A DNA stretch of 64,000 nucleotides from Bacillota bacterium (GCA_023391695.1 JAEWAK010000030.1:1-64000); one strand, 5' to 3'; shown: positions 26,156 through 34,404, counted from the first letter of the stretch. Made by a program: numbers and translations. The notes: a model not told the origin generated them from the letters alone.

Positions 26156-26287
26156 ATTTTCCCTCCGTTTCAGCACATGCCTTTGCGATTCCGGTGTTTA
26201 TGCCAGGTATCGCAGACAGTACTTTTCTATAATATATGACTAAAAATTTGTACCTTATTACCATCCGTAATAAGGGTCCGTATATGA

Positions 26288-26314
26288 ACCATTGATTTAC
26301 GCTATCATATAATA
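26288..26314 (+). promoter_or_regulatory. Sigma-K-like promoter in element 2
   Basis: AC (26288-26289), 16 bases, then CATATAATA (26306-26314), with the same -10 nonamer and spacing as in element 1. The sigma-A reading would be TGAACC-N17-TATAAT, which is weaker. The LysM-GH18 start is 29 bases downstream. Confidence 0.5.
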
Positions 26315-26343
26315 AAAATAAAATGAAATACAAGAGGACATTC

Positions 26344-27669
26344 ATGATTATACATGTTGTACAATCAGGGGATACCTTATATTCCTTATCACAGACTTAC
26401 GGTGTATCTGTTTCAAAAATAGTACAGGATAATGGTTTGGAAGACATTGATTATTTGGTGGAAGGTCAGACCATTGTAATTGTATACCCGGAACAGACTT
26501 ATACCGTCCGTCAGGGAGATACGCTGTCAGGAATTGCTGAAAATCATGGTGTTACTCTTATTGGGCTTCTCAGGAACAATCCCTTTCTTTCAGACAGAAT
26601 TTATATATATCCGGGTGAAACCCTCGTGATCCGTTACGGAAATAAAATCAGGGACATTGCTACGAATGGGTATGCCTACCCATTTATTGACATGGCAGTA
26701 TTGAGAAAAACTTTACCCTTTCTCACCTATCTGACCGTTTTTAATTACAGGGCCATAGCAGGCGGGGAAATAACGGATATCGGAATTGATGATACGGCTG
26801 TTATACAGACGGCAAAAGCTTACGGCGTGGCTCCCATTATGTTGCTGACAACCTTATCCGGTCGGGGTGAAGCCAATTTAGAGGTTGCTTTCAGCATATT
26901 AACTGACCAGGCCATTCAGGACCGGCTTATTGAAAATCTGCTTAATCTATTGGAAACCAAAAGTTATTATGGGTTAAACATATCTTTTCAGTATATAAAT
27001 GCATCCACCCTTTCTTTATACGAAAATTTCCTGACCAATATCACTACCCACTTAAACGGTGCGGGCTATCCGGTTTTTGTGACGATTAATCCTAATATTA
27101 CTTTTACCGAAGATGAGATTACCTTTGAACGGGTCGACTATACCCGCCTTGGCCAGATTGCCAATGCCGTTACAATATTGTCTTTTGACTGGGGATATAC
27201 CCTGGGACCTCCTATCCCGTTTTCCGCCAATAAAATAAGGGAATTTTTAGACTACATCGTATCCCAGATACCACCGGAAAAAATCTTCATCGGTATGCCC
27301 GTTATCGGTTATGACTGGGAACTTCCATATGTTGAAGGTCAATCAAGGGCACACTCCTTAAGTACCGATGCCGCAATCCGTTTGGCCGATGAACTTGGTA
27401 TTGCCATTCAATATTCCGAATCCTCCCAATCCCCCTACTTTTTCTACAGGGACCCGATTACCGGGAGGGACCATATGGTGTGGTTTAAGGATGCACGCAG
27501 CATAAATGCATTATTAAGCTTAATCACGGAATATGGCTTTACAGGCATAGGCATCTGGAATATCATGCAATTTTTTACACAGATGTGGCTGATTATAAAT
27601 TCCCAATATGAAATTGAAACTATTTTAACCTACCAAGGAAGTCTCCCGCCTCCTGCAGGCGGGAATTAA
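26344..27669 (+). CDS. LysM-LysM-GH18 protein, SleL/YaaH-like, with altered catalytic motif
   Basis: A 441-residue protein with no signal peptide, as in spore-coat-delivered SleL/YaaH. Two LysM repeats (residues 1-95: IIHVVQSGDTLYSLSQTYGV and YTVRQGDTLSGIAENHGV) bind peptidoglycan. A GH18 barrel follows. In active SleL-type N-acetylglucosaminidases the motif is DxxDxDxE, seen as NIDFEY. Here it reads NISFQY, so the second Asp is Ser and the catalytic Glu is Gln. Downstream barrel motifs (MPVIGYDWELPY, GIGIWNIMQF) remain. It may bind cortex or glycan without cutting it. Start 26344 has AGAGGAC. It is the main cargo of element 2. Confidence 0.85.
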   Translation: MIIHVVQSGDTLYSLSQTYGVSVSKIVQDNGLEDIDYLVEGQTIVIVYPEQTYTVRQGDTLSGIAENHGVTLIGLLRNNPFLSDRIYIYPGETLVIRYGNKIRDIATNGYAYPFIDMAVLRKTLPFLTYLTVFNYRAIAGGEITDIGIDDTAVIQTAKAYGVAPIMLLTTLSGRGEANLEVAFSILTDQAIQDRLIENLLNLLETKSYYGLNISFQYINASTLSLYENFLTNITTHLNGAGYPVFVTINPNITFTEDEITFERVDYTRLGQIANAVTILSFDWGYTLGPPIPFSANKIREFLDYIVSQIPPEKIFIGMPVIGYDWELPYVEGQSRAHSLSTDAAIRLADELGIAIQYSESSQSPYFFYRDPITGRDHMVWFKDARSINALLSLITEYGFTGIGIWNIMQFFTQMWLIINSQYEIETILTYQGSLPPPAGGN

Positions 27670-27771
27670 TTAGGCTCAAATCCATTTTTATATTTAAAAA
27701 TAATTCCTGCCTGCCTTTTTGCATATTTTTTATTTATTTGCAAATAATACCAGCGAAAGGAGTATTATTTT

Positions 27772-27945
27772 ATGTATCGATTCAATAACAGTAAAGGGAC
27801 ACCGGCAAAGCGGACCGGTTCAAAAAATAAAATCAACCTGGATTATGATTATAATACGGAATATGGTGACGGTGACATACCGTACAGTGATTATCGGAAC
27901 AGTGCGGTAAATGAAACCGAATATTCAGAGGAAACAGATTATTAG
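27772..27945 (+). CDS. Tyr/Asp/Asn-rich small protein, spore-like
   Basis: A 57-residue protein starting MYRFNNSKGTPAKRTGSK, then acidic and Tyr-rich (DYDYNTEYGDGD, ETEYSEETDY). GAAAGGAG lies 10 bases before the ATG. It is a short, tyrosine-rich, disordered type common among spore-coat proteins; no homology is claimed. It is followed at once by a terminator, so it probably ends the cargo operon that begins with the LysM-GH18 gene. A similar Tyr-rich small gene stands at 34210. Confidence 0.6.
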   Translation: MYRFNNSKGTPAKRTGSKNKINLDYDYNTEYGDGDIPYSDYRNSAVNETEYSEETDY

Positions 27946-27961
27946 TCTGTTTCCTTTTTTT
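27930..27961 (+). terminator. Terminator of the element 2 cargo operon
   Basis: GGAAACAGA (27930-27938) and TCTGTTTCC (27946-27954) form a perfect stem, then T8. The stem overlaps the last codons of the small gene. It separates cargo from recombinase transcription. Confidence 0.85.
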
Positions 27962-28016
27962 TCTTCTATGGTAAATTCATGCCTTCCTTCATATATATAA
28001 TTAAGGAGCTGGTATT

Positions 28017-29354
28017 ATGATAAGATGTGCCGCATACATAAGGGTATCTACAGAAGAACAGGCTCTCCACGGTTATTCCCTGGAGGCCCAGAAGGAAGCC
28101 TTAACGGAATATGCCAATGTACATAATATGAACATCATAGACTATTATATAGACGAAGGATTTTCAGCCAGAAAAAAAATGGCCAAAAGGAAAGAATTCC
28201 AACGGATGCTTACCGATATAAAGGCCGGACGGATTGATCTGATCCTGTTTACCAAGCTGGACCGGTGGTTCCGGAACATATCCGACTATTACAAAGTACA
28301 GGAAATCCTGGAGCAACATAAAGTTAACTGGAAAACCATATTTGAAAATTATGATACTTCCACTGCAAACGGCAGGCTCCATATTAACATCATGCTATCC
28401 GTAGCCCAGGATGAAGCCGACCGGACCAGTGAAAGGATCAAGGTAGTCTTTCACAATAAGAAAAGCCGGGGCGAAGTAACCAACGGCTCCCATCCTTTGG
28501 GCTTTAAGATTGAAGCTAAAAGGCTTGTCCCGGATAAAGAAAAAATGAATCTAGTCCGGGACATTTTTGATTATTATGAATTTCACCAGTCTGTTTCTGC
28601 AACGGCGGAAATGGTAAGGGAAAAATACAATATATCTTTTTGTAATGCCACCATATCCCGGATCTTAAAGAATAAAATCTATACCGGCGAATACGGGGGC
28701 ATAAAAAATTACACGGAGCCTGTTATTGAAATAAACCGGTTTAACCGGATCCAGTCCATTTTTCCTATCCCAAAGGCACATAAAAAAAATAGCCGGGTCT
28801 ATCTGTTTACCGGCCTGTTATATTGCAGGGAATGCGGCGGAAAGCTTACTGCAAACCACAGTACTGTCCGGTATAAAGACACTGTTCGGGAATATAACGT
28901 ATACCGCTGCAAAAGATACACCGAACAGAAAACCTGCTCCCATAAAAAGACACTGAATGAAGTAAAACTGGAAAATTACCTGTTAAATAATGTGGAACAT
29001 ATACTGAAAGATTATTCCCTTAAGGCAGAAGTAAAAGAGTTAAAACCGAAAAACCCGTCAGCAGATAAAAACAAACTTCATATGAAAATGGATAAATTAA
29101 AAGAATTATACCTGGAAGGCCTCATTGACAAAGAAACCTTTAAATACGATTATGAGAATCTGAAAGAACAGGTAAAAAGTTTGCAAAACATAGATACAGA
29201 CCGTGGTTTAACCGGCCCGGACAGCCTGTCCGATATTAAATTTACAGCCCTTTACGCTTTATTCACCGACAAGGAGAAAAGGCTTTTCTGGAGATCCCTC
29301 ATTCGTAAAATAGAGGTTGACTGCAGCAATCAATTCAAAATATATTACAATTAA
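28017..29354 (+). CDS. Large serine recombinase of element 2
   Basis: A 445-residue recombinase. The catalytic domain is AAYIRVSTEEQALHGYSLEA (Ser in RVS is the nucleophile), with KLDRWFRNISDYY and VAQDEADRTSERIK. The Recombinase domain begins near GSHPLGFKIE. The zinc ribbon is YCRECGGKL ... YRCKRYTEQKTCSHKKT, followed by a coiled coil of about 60 residues. AAGGAG lies before ATG 28017. All motifs are intact. It is clearly different from the recombinase of element 1, and its core is different too. A weak sigma-E-like arrangement (GTAAATT ... CATATATA at 27971-27998) precedes it, but TATAAT is also present. Confidence 0.9.
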   Translation: MIRCAAYIRVSTEEQALHGYSLEAQKEALTEYANVHNMNIIDYYIDEGFSARKKMAKRKEFQRMLTDIKAGRIDLILFTKLDRWFRNISDYYKVQEILEQHKVNWKTIFENYDTSTANGRLHINIMLSVAQDEADRTSERIKVVFHNKKSRGEVTNGSHPLGFKIEAKRLVPDKEKMNLVRDIFDYYEFHQSVSATAEMVREKYNISFCNATISRILKNKIYTGEYGGIKNYTEPVIEINRFNRIQSIFPIPKAHKKNSRVYLFTGLLYCRECGGKLTANHSTVRYKDTVREYNVYRCKRYTEQKTCSHKKTLNEVKLENYLLNNVEHILKDYSLKAEVKELKPKNPSADKNKLHMKMDKLKELYLEGLIDKETFKYDYENLKEQVKSLQNIDTDRGLTGPDSLSDIKFTALYALFTDKEKRLFWRSLIRKIEVDCSNQFKIYYN

Positions 29355-29383
29355 TTATTGTACTTTTCGAACATTACCGGTAG
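29352..29383 (+). repeat. Element 2 right attachment site
   Basis: The arm TAATTATTGTAC (29352-29363), 14 bases, then the core CGGTAG (29378-29383). It is the exact reverse complement and the same spacing as the left end, so joined ends give a symmetric attP. The first bases of the arm overlap the recombinase stop codon. Confidence 0.78.
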
Positions 29384-29733
29384 CTGTTTTCGGCAGCATT
29401 ATTACCCTGTACACCGATTTCATAAATGTGGAGGAAGACAAGATAAAATTAATCCGTACCCTGGGAGGACGGAAACGGGATATATTGCTTAAGGTTATCA
29501 TCCCATGCAATATTCCTTCCGTTATCAGTGTCATGAAAGTTGATATCGGTCTTTCCCTGGTAGGCGTTATAATCGGTGAATTTCTGGCTGCCAAAGCCGG
29601 TCTGGGTTATCTGATTATTTATGGCAGCCAGGTTTTTAAACTTGACTGGGTGATTATGTCAATTGTCCTTTTGTGTATATTGGCAACCGCTTTATATCAA
29701 TTACTGGCTTACTTTGAAAGAAAGTATAAATAG
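29383..29733 (+). CDS. ABC importer permease, 3' part of interrupted gene
   Basis: The last 116 codons: AVFGSIITLYTDFINVEEDK, the EAA coupling loop IKLIRTLGGRKRDILLKVIIP, helices GLSLVGVIIGEFLAAKAGLG and WVIMSIVLLCILATALYQLL, and a basic tail. It is uninterrupted and in frame with the 5' part once element 2 is removed, giving 272 residues, normal for this family. A strong terminator follows. Confidence 0.85.
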   Translation, partial: AVFGSIITLYTDFINVEEDKIKLIRTLGGRKRDILLKVIIPCNIPSVISVMKVDIGLSLVGVIIGEFLAAKAGLGYLIIYGSQVFKLDWVIMSIVLLCILATALYQLLAYFERKYK

Positions 29734-29766
29734 GATTCCCGCAAGCAAAAAGGTATAGCATGAAAC

Positions 29767-29801
29767 CCGGGGCTGTTTTACTGCAGCCCCGGTTAAATTT
29801 T
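29767..29801 (+). terminator. Terminator of the split ABC operon
   Basis: CCGGGGCTG-TTTTACTG-CAGCCCCGG is followed by TTAAATTTT. A second dyad (CCTCATAGAT/ATCTATGAGG, 29833-29866) lies between the converging operon and the DegV gene. Confidence 0.8.
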
Positions 29802-29923
29802 ACACTATGTTTTCCAGAAATAATTTTGGTGTCCTCATAGATAGTTTCTTTGAAATAATCTATGAGGTCCAAAGAACGATTTGCCCTTGGGATAAGACTG
29901 AGTGTCTCGGAACACATCAATCC

Positions 29924-30760
29924 CTAGTAACATACAATAATTCCGCCGTCGCCCGCATACATGGAACTTACACCGGCGGTATCAACTATAAAGCTGTCCT
30001 TAAAAGGCACCCTCTTTAATATTTCATCCTTTACAAACATTGCCCTGGTGTAATTATTGCAATGAGCAATGGCCAAAGTCCTCTCTTCCGGTTTCTGGAC
30101 ATCCTGTTCAATCAGACAGGTCATCAGCATTAATGCTTTTTGGATTCCCCTGGCCTGGTCAAGTTTAATTATATTGCCTTCCGCATTTCCTGCCATTACA
30201 GGCTTGATATTTAACACACTGGTTAAAATTGCTTTGATACCGGTGAGCCGTCCGCTTTTACGTAAGGTATCCAGATTCTCCAAAACAAACTTTGTACTTA
30301 ATTTTTCTTTAAAAGCCTTCACCAGATTGATTACTTCATGAAAGCCTTTTCCAGCCTCCACGTATTCCTGTATCTTTTTTGCAATCAGGGTCTGTCCTAC
30401 AGATGCCGAACAGGAATTAATGATTTCAATATTTTTATGTGGATGTTCTTCCAAATATAATTTTTTGCCAAGTTCCGCACTATTATGAGATCCGCTTAGA
30501 TTAGCCGATAAGGTAACTACATAGATATCTTCCCTACCACCGTAAAGTTTCATGTAGGCTTCCGGAGAAGGACAGGACGATTTCGGACTGTTTGGACTTT
30601 CTGCCACTGTTTTTAAAAATTCTTTTTGATTAAATGTATTATCATCGATAAACACTTTATCATCCACCTGCAGGCACAGGGGTACTAAATGAAAATGCCG
30701 GTCCTTTTTCATATTATCCGTTAAATCCGTACAGCTATCCACTATTATTTTATAAGCCAT
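29924..30760 (-). CDS. DegV-family fatty-acid-binding protein
   Basis: A 278-residue DegV protein. The IIVDSCTDLTDNM start, the SANLSGSHNSAELG headgroup loop and the YAGDGGIIVCY end are clear, though the central region is diverged from the first DegV. GGAGG lies 9 bases before the ATG. It is monocistronic, convergent with the split ABC operon. It probably supplies host or exogenous fatty acids to FakA; the ligand is unknown. Confidence 0.88.
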   Translation of the reverse strand: MAYKIIVDSCTDLTDNMKKDRHFHLVPLCLQVDDKVFIDDNTFNQKEFLKTVAESPNSPKSSCPSPEAYMKLYGGREDIYVVTLSANLSGSHNSAELGKKLYLEEHPHKNIEIINSCSASVGQTLIAKKIQEYVEAGKGFHEVINLVKAFKEKLSTKFVLENLDTLRKSGRLTGIKAILTSVLNIKPVMAGNAEGNIIKLDQARGIQKALMLMTCLIEQDVQKPEERTLAIAHCNNYTRAMFVKDEILKRVPFKDSFIVDTAGVSSMYAGDGGIIVCY

Positions 30761-31037
30761 TACATTATCCTCCTAGAGTCTTCCATTTATAAAAGAATTA
30801 CATATATTGGTAATTACAACCATGTAATTTTATTTACTTTACTATGATATATAGTTTTTATTACTATCAATCATAGCATACTATATCCAACTTTTAAAGT
30901 CTTTTTCATAAAGTCTTTATAAATATTTTATAAATTTTAGCTCCTTTCTGATAAAATCACTTATAAATAGTCTGTAAGATAACCTTCCCAGTCTGTAGTA
31001 TAACCATCAGAAAAATACGGTTTCAAGAATGGCTAAA

Positions 31038-31072
31038 AAGCCGCCTAAATGCGGACAAGCATAAGGCGGCTT
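31038..31072 (-). terminator. Terminator of htpG
   Basis: AAGCCGCCT/AGGCGGCTT stem, with TTTTTAGCC following on the minus strand. The rest of 30761-31223 holds only AT-rich promoter-like sequence. Confidence 0.8.
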
Positions 31073-31223
31073 ATTATATTTAATAAAGACCAGAAAGTTC
31101 CTTCACCATAATCACTCATTAAGAAACAGGTATGGCAACAGGCCTAACATTATGCCCGGAAACCTTCCGCATCTTTCTGATTTAAACAGATTCGATCTTC
31201 CTGCGGCATATTACTTCAGCGTA

Positions 31224-33275
31224 TTACTTCGCCAGTACCAGCATAATCTCATTACTGCGGCTGATGAATTTCGTCATGGCTTCCGGTTCAAGAGGTTTAT
31301 GACTTAACATGGCAAGGTCATATAACTGCTCACAGATCATGGCTACATGCTCCGCATCACCATGTTCAAATACATACTGCACCAGCTTATTATTGGAATT
31401 TAAAACTAAAGTTTCACTGCTGCCAAACATGCCGGGATCCATGCCGTACATATTGTACATCTTCATCATATCCTGCATTCTTCGGCTTTCTTCCGAAAGA
31501 GTGATCATGGAAGATACTTTATCGTTTTTCAGCTTCATAACTTTTACTTCCAGCTTTTCTTTGTTTAAAACTTTCCGGAACAGTTCGGACAGCTTATCAT
31601 TTTCAGCTTTTAAGGTTTCCTCATTATTTTCATCTTCCTTAAAACTGTCGGTAATATCCGCATCGATTCTCTGGAAACGGTAGGATTTTTCCTGCTGCTC
31701 CAATTGTGTAATAAACGGCTGGTCAATATTATGTGTTAAAATGAGTGCATCAATACCTTCTTCTTTAAACATATTGATGTACTGGCTTTGCTGCTGTTCG
31801 TTAGTTACATAATAAACAATATCTTTATTTTCTTCCTTCTCATCGGCTTCGTCTGTTTTAACTTCAGCCGCTTCCGCCTTATCCCCGGAATCCTCTGCAC
31901 CGTCTTTTTTACCTGCCTTTACATAATCCGGCAGCGTAATATATTTGCCTTCCAGATTTTTAAAGATAATAAAATCTTTCATTTTTTCACGGAATTTATC
32001 GTCTTTTAAGCAGCCGAATTTGATAAACGGACTGATATCATCCCAGAATTTTTCGTAATTTTCCTGTTCCACCTTATACATGCCGGATAGTTTATCCGCA
32101 ACTTTCTTGGTGATATAATCGGAAATTTTCTTTACAAAACCGTCATTTTGCAGAGCGCTTCTGGATACGTTTAATGGCAGATCCGGACAGTCAATGGTAC
32201 CTTTTAGCAACATCAGGAATTCCGGAATTACTTCTTTGATATTATCCGCGATAAATACCTGGTTGCTGTACAGCTTAATAGTACCTTCCAGGGTATCGTA
32301 TTCCGTATTAAGTTTCGGGAAATACAGAATACCTTTTAAGTTAAAGGGATAATCCATGTTTAAATGAATCCAGAATAAAGGCTCTTTGTAATCGTAAAAT
32401 ACATTACGGTAAAATTCCTTATATTCCTCTTCCGTACAGTCATTGGGATGCTTGGTCCAAAGAGGTGTGGTATTATTAACCGGCTCGGGTTTTTTCGGGC
32501 CTTTCTTTTTCTCCTCCTTATCTTCGGAGACCTCCTCCTTGTTATCTTCCTGTTCTGCCACCTTGCCGTCCTCATCTACGGAAGCATCAATGACATTCTC
32601 TTCTTCCTCTGTAATATCTTCGGCTTCCTCTTCTTCCGCCGGAGCATTGGCATTTTTAAAGTATATTTCGATCGGCATAAAGGAACAATACTTCTGGATA
32701 ACTTCCTTTGCACGGTATTCATTGGCAAATTCATAGCTGTCTTCATTAAGATATAAGGTGATTTCCGTTCCTCTTACCTCACGGTCCCCTTCTTCCATGG
32801 AGAATTCCGTTCCGCCTTCCGATTCCCAATGTACGCCGGCCGCACCGTCCTGCCAGGATAAAGTATCAATGGTAACTTTATCGGCAACCATAAATGCGGA
32901 ATAGAAACCTAAACCGAAATGTCCGATTATCTGCTCCTCATTGGTTTTATCCTTATACTTATTCAAGAAGTCCGTAGCGCCGGAGAAGGCGATCTGGTTA
33001 ATGTACTCTTTTACTTCATCAGCGGTCATACCAATACCGTTATCAATGAATTTTATGGTCTTTTCTTCCGGATTTACGATTACATCAACTTTATATTTAT
33101 TATCATCCGGAAGATTTGCTTCACCGATCAGTTCCAGTTTCTTTAATTTGGTAATCGCGTCACATCCATTGGATATTATTTCTCTGAAAAAAATATCATG
33201 ATCCGAATAAAGCCATTTTTTAATTATGGGAAAAATATTTTCCGAATTAATTGACAAGCTGCCATGTTCATTCAT
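31224..33275 (-). CDS. htpG: Hsp90-family chaperone HtpG
   Basis: A 683-residue Hsp90. The N-terminal GHKL ATPase has EIISNGCDAITKLK (catalytic Glu, Asn), DNGIGMTADEV and GHFGLGFYSAFMV. The middle domain includes NVSRSALQNDGFVKKI and the C-terminal dimerisation region follows. It is longer than the usual 620-635 residues because of two acidic, low-complexity insertions: about residues 210-265 (EEEEAEDITEEEE ... KKKGPKKPE, like the charged linker of eukaryotic Hsp90) and about 460-490. Regulation is by a CIRCE element upstream, so HrcA should control it. Confidence 0.95.
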   Translation of the reverse strand: MNEHGSLSINSENIFPIIKKWLYSDHDIFFREIISNGCDAITKLKKLELIGEANLPDDNKYKVDVIVNPEEKTIKFIDNGIGMTADEVKEYINQIAFSGATDFLNKYKDKTNEEQIIGHFGLGFYSAFMVADKVTIDTLSWQDGAAGVHWESEGGTEFSMEEGDREVRGTEITLYLNEDSYEFANEYRAKEVIQKYCSFMPIEIYFKNANAPAEEEEAEDITEEEENVIDASVDEDGKVAEQEDNKEEVSEDKEEKKKGPKKPEPVNNTTPLWTKHPNDCTEEEYKEFYRNVFYDYKEPLFWIHLNMDYPFNLKGILYFPKLNTEYDTLEGTIKLYSNQVFIADNIKEVIPEFLMLLKGTIDCPDLPLNVSRSALQNDGFVKKISDYITKKVADKLSGMYKVEQENYEKFWDDISPFIKFGCLKDDKFREKMKDFIIFKNLEGKYITLPDYVKAGKKDGAEDSGDKAEAAEVKTDEADEKEENKDIVYYVTNEQQQSQYINMFKEEGIDALILTHNIDQPFITQLEQQEKSYRFQRIDADITDSFKEDENNEETLKAENDKLSELFRKVLNKEKLEVKVMKLKNDKVSSMITLSEESRRMQDMMKMYNMYGMDPGMFGSSETLVLNSNNKLVQYVFEHGDAEHVAMICEQLYDLAMLSHKPLEPEAMTKFISRSNEIMLVLAK

Positions 33276-33327
33276 TATAAAATCGCTCCTTATGTTTTAT
33301 ATTTTTTATTTTCACCTGATAAAATTA

Positions 33328-33356
33328 ATATTAATACGCCTGGCCATATTTGTCAA
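33328..33356 (-). promoter_or_regulatory. Sigma-A promoter of htpG
   Basis: On the minus strand TTGACA (33356-33351), 17 bases, then TAATAT (33333-33328). It lies 53 bases before the ATG, and the CIRCE element is immediately upstream of the -35. Confidence 0.75.
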
Positions 33357-33363
33357 GAAAAAA

Positions 33364-33390
33364 TTAGCACTCATTTAAAGTGAGTGCTAA
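33364..33390. promoter_or_regulatory. CIRCE element (HrcA operator)
   Basis: TTAGCACTC-N9-GAGTGCTAA, a perfect match to the consensus. It is placed 7 bases upstream of the -35 box of htpG rather than over the start point. Confidence 0.95.
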
Positions 33391-33610
33391 CAGTCTGAAA
33401 TTGTTTTTTTCATTTAAGTATCGGTACTACAGCAGCTGATCGGAGTAATGATTATATTTTTTCTCAAGTTATAGCAGTTGTCCCATTCCCGCTTTGCAGC
33501 ATGCTCATAACCGGCAAAATGGGTTTCATTCTGCCGGTCGTATTCCTTTTAGACTATTTTATATAAGGTATAGTATCTGTTTGGATAAATGTTTTATTCA
33601 CGGAAAATAA

Positions 33611-34108
33611 TTACTCTTCTTCCGCCGCAATTTCATAATGCTTTAAAAACATTTTTAAATCTTCATCCCATGCCCGTTCCAGGGTTTTATCCAGGCTGAA
33701 ATTTTTGATGGATGTGCCGGTAACCAGATTCAAATTACCTTTGTCAAAACGGATATTTAAAAACAAGCCGTTAATATCATCAGAAGATATGGCCGCTCCG
33801 GATTTTAGGAGTACATTTTCCGTATTGGAAGGGGATAATAATAATATGATTTTAATGCTTAACGGAAGTTTATTTCCCTTAATTAAGGAATAGGCGATGG
33901 GTTTCATTTCGCCCCAGGTAGAATATTTCCTGCCATCCAATATTTCCAGTTCATCGGAAGAATAATATTCCTCATTTAATTTTCCGGTTATATGAAATTG
34001 ATTAAACGTATTGATATATAATTCCGATACGAAAAAATTATCGAATATATTCTGTATCAGCAGGCTGGACATAAATGACTTTATATCGATTATTTTTAAA
34101 GATATCAT
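33611..34108 (-). CDS. Conserved hypothetical protein (DUF5721-like)
   Basis: A 165-residue cytosolic protein. The N-terminal ISLKIIDIKSFMSSLLIQNIFDNF and central YSTWGEMKPIAYSLIKGNKLPLSIKIILLL resemble a family of about 160 residues that I associate with DUF5721 in Lachnospiraceae. No catalytic motif is seen. A GGAGG site lies before the ATG. It stands alone. Function is unknown; the family call is from memory and moderately sure. Confidence 0.6.
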   Translation of the reverse strand: MISLKIIDIKSFMSSLLIQNIFDNFFVSELYINTFNQFHITGKLNEEYYSSDELEILDGRKYSTWGEMKPIAYSLIKGNKLPLSIKIILLLSPSNTENVLLKSGAAISSDDINGLFLNIRFDKGNLNLVTGTSIKNFSLDKTLERAWDEDLKMFLKHYEIAAEEE

Positions 34109-34209
34109 GTATATTTCCTCCTAGTATTACAAACACTAAAAATGCATGTATGAACTGACATGCCGTAAAACAAAGGACTTCAGTAAAAGGATATACAGGA
34201 GGGCAAATT

Positions 34210-34404
34210 ATGTATTTTGATCACACGAAACGAAGCTATTACCGGTTTCCCAGCAAAAACAGTGTAACGGATTTTGATACACAGCTGCCTTACTATTTTC
34301 CGGAAAAAAATTCTGTGGCAGAAGATTTCTCCGGAAGCTTCCAGGATGCAAATTACAATAATTATGATGATGTCCACGACTATTCTCATGGAATTACCTT
34401 ATGA
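34210..34404 (+). CDS. Tyr/Asn/Asp-rich small protein
   Basis: A 64-residue protein with GGAGG 9 bases before the ATG. It is rich in Tyr, Phe, Ser, Asp and Asn (KRSYYRFPSKNSVTDF, NYNNYDDVHDYSHG). It has no signal or membrane segment. Its character matches the small cargo protein at 27772, and it may be a spore-coat component. Homology is not established. Confidence 0.55.
   Translation: MYFDHTKRSYYRFPSKNSVTDFDTQLPYYFPEKNSVAEDFSGSFQDANYNNYDDVHDYSHGITL

Larger units (their letters stand above)
26040..29383 (+). mobile_element. Serine-recombinase intervening element 2 (in the permease gene)
   Basis: An element of 3338 bases plus one core copy. It is bounded by CGGTAG at 26040-26045 and 29378-29383. 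Recombination there restores the permease frame (…AAVSVAVFGSIITLYTDF…). Order inside: an antisense 28-codon gene, a sigma-K-like promoter, a LysM-GH18 protein, a Tyr-rich small protein with terminator, and a 445-residue serine recombinase ending 23 bases before the right core. Perfect 12-base inverted arms lie exactly 14 bases from the core on each side. The recombinase and core differ from element 1, so this is an independent insertion with the same architecture. Confidence 0.88.

Noticed and set aside
22914..29383. Elements 1 and 2 as ordinary transposons that simply destroyed the operon
   Set aside because: Not excluded, but less likely: frames restore exactly, no decay is seen in the stranded 3' halves, the recombinases are intact, and the cargo is spore-like.
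29654..29920. 88-codon frame downstream of the permease
   Set aside because: Runs through a terminator and a dyad; no ribosome binding site and no recognisable protein.
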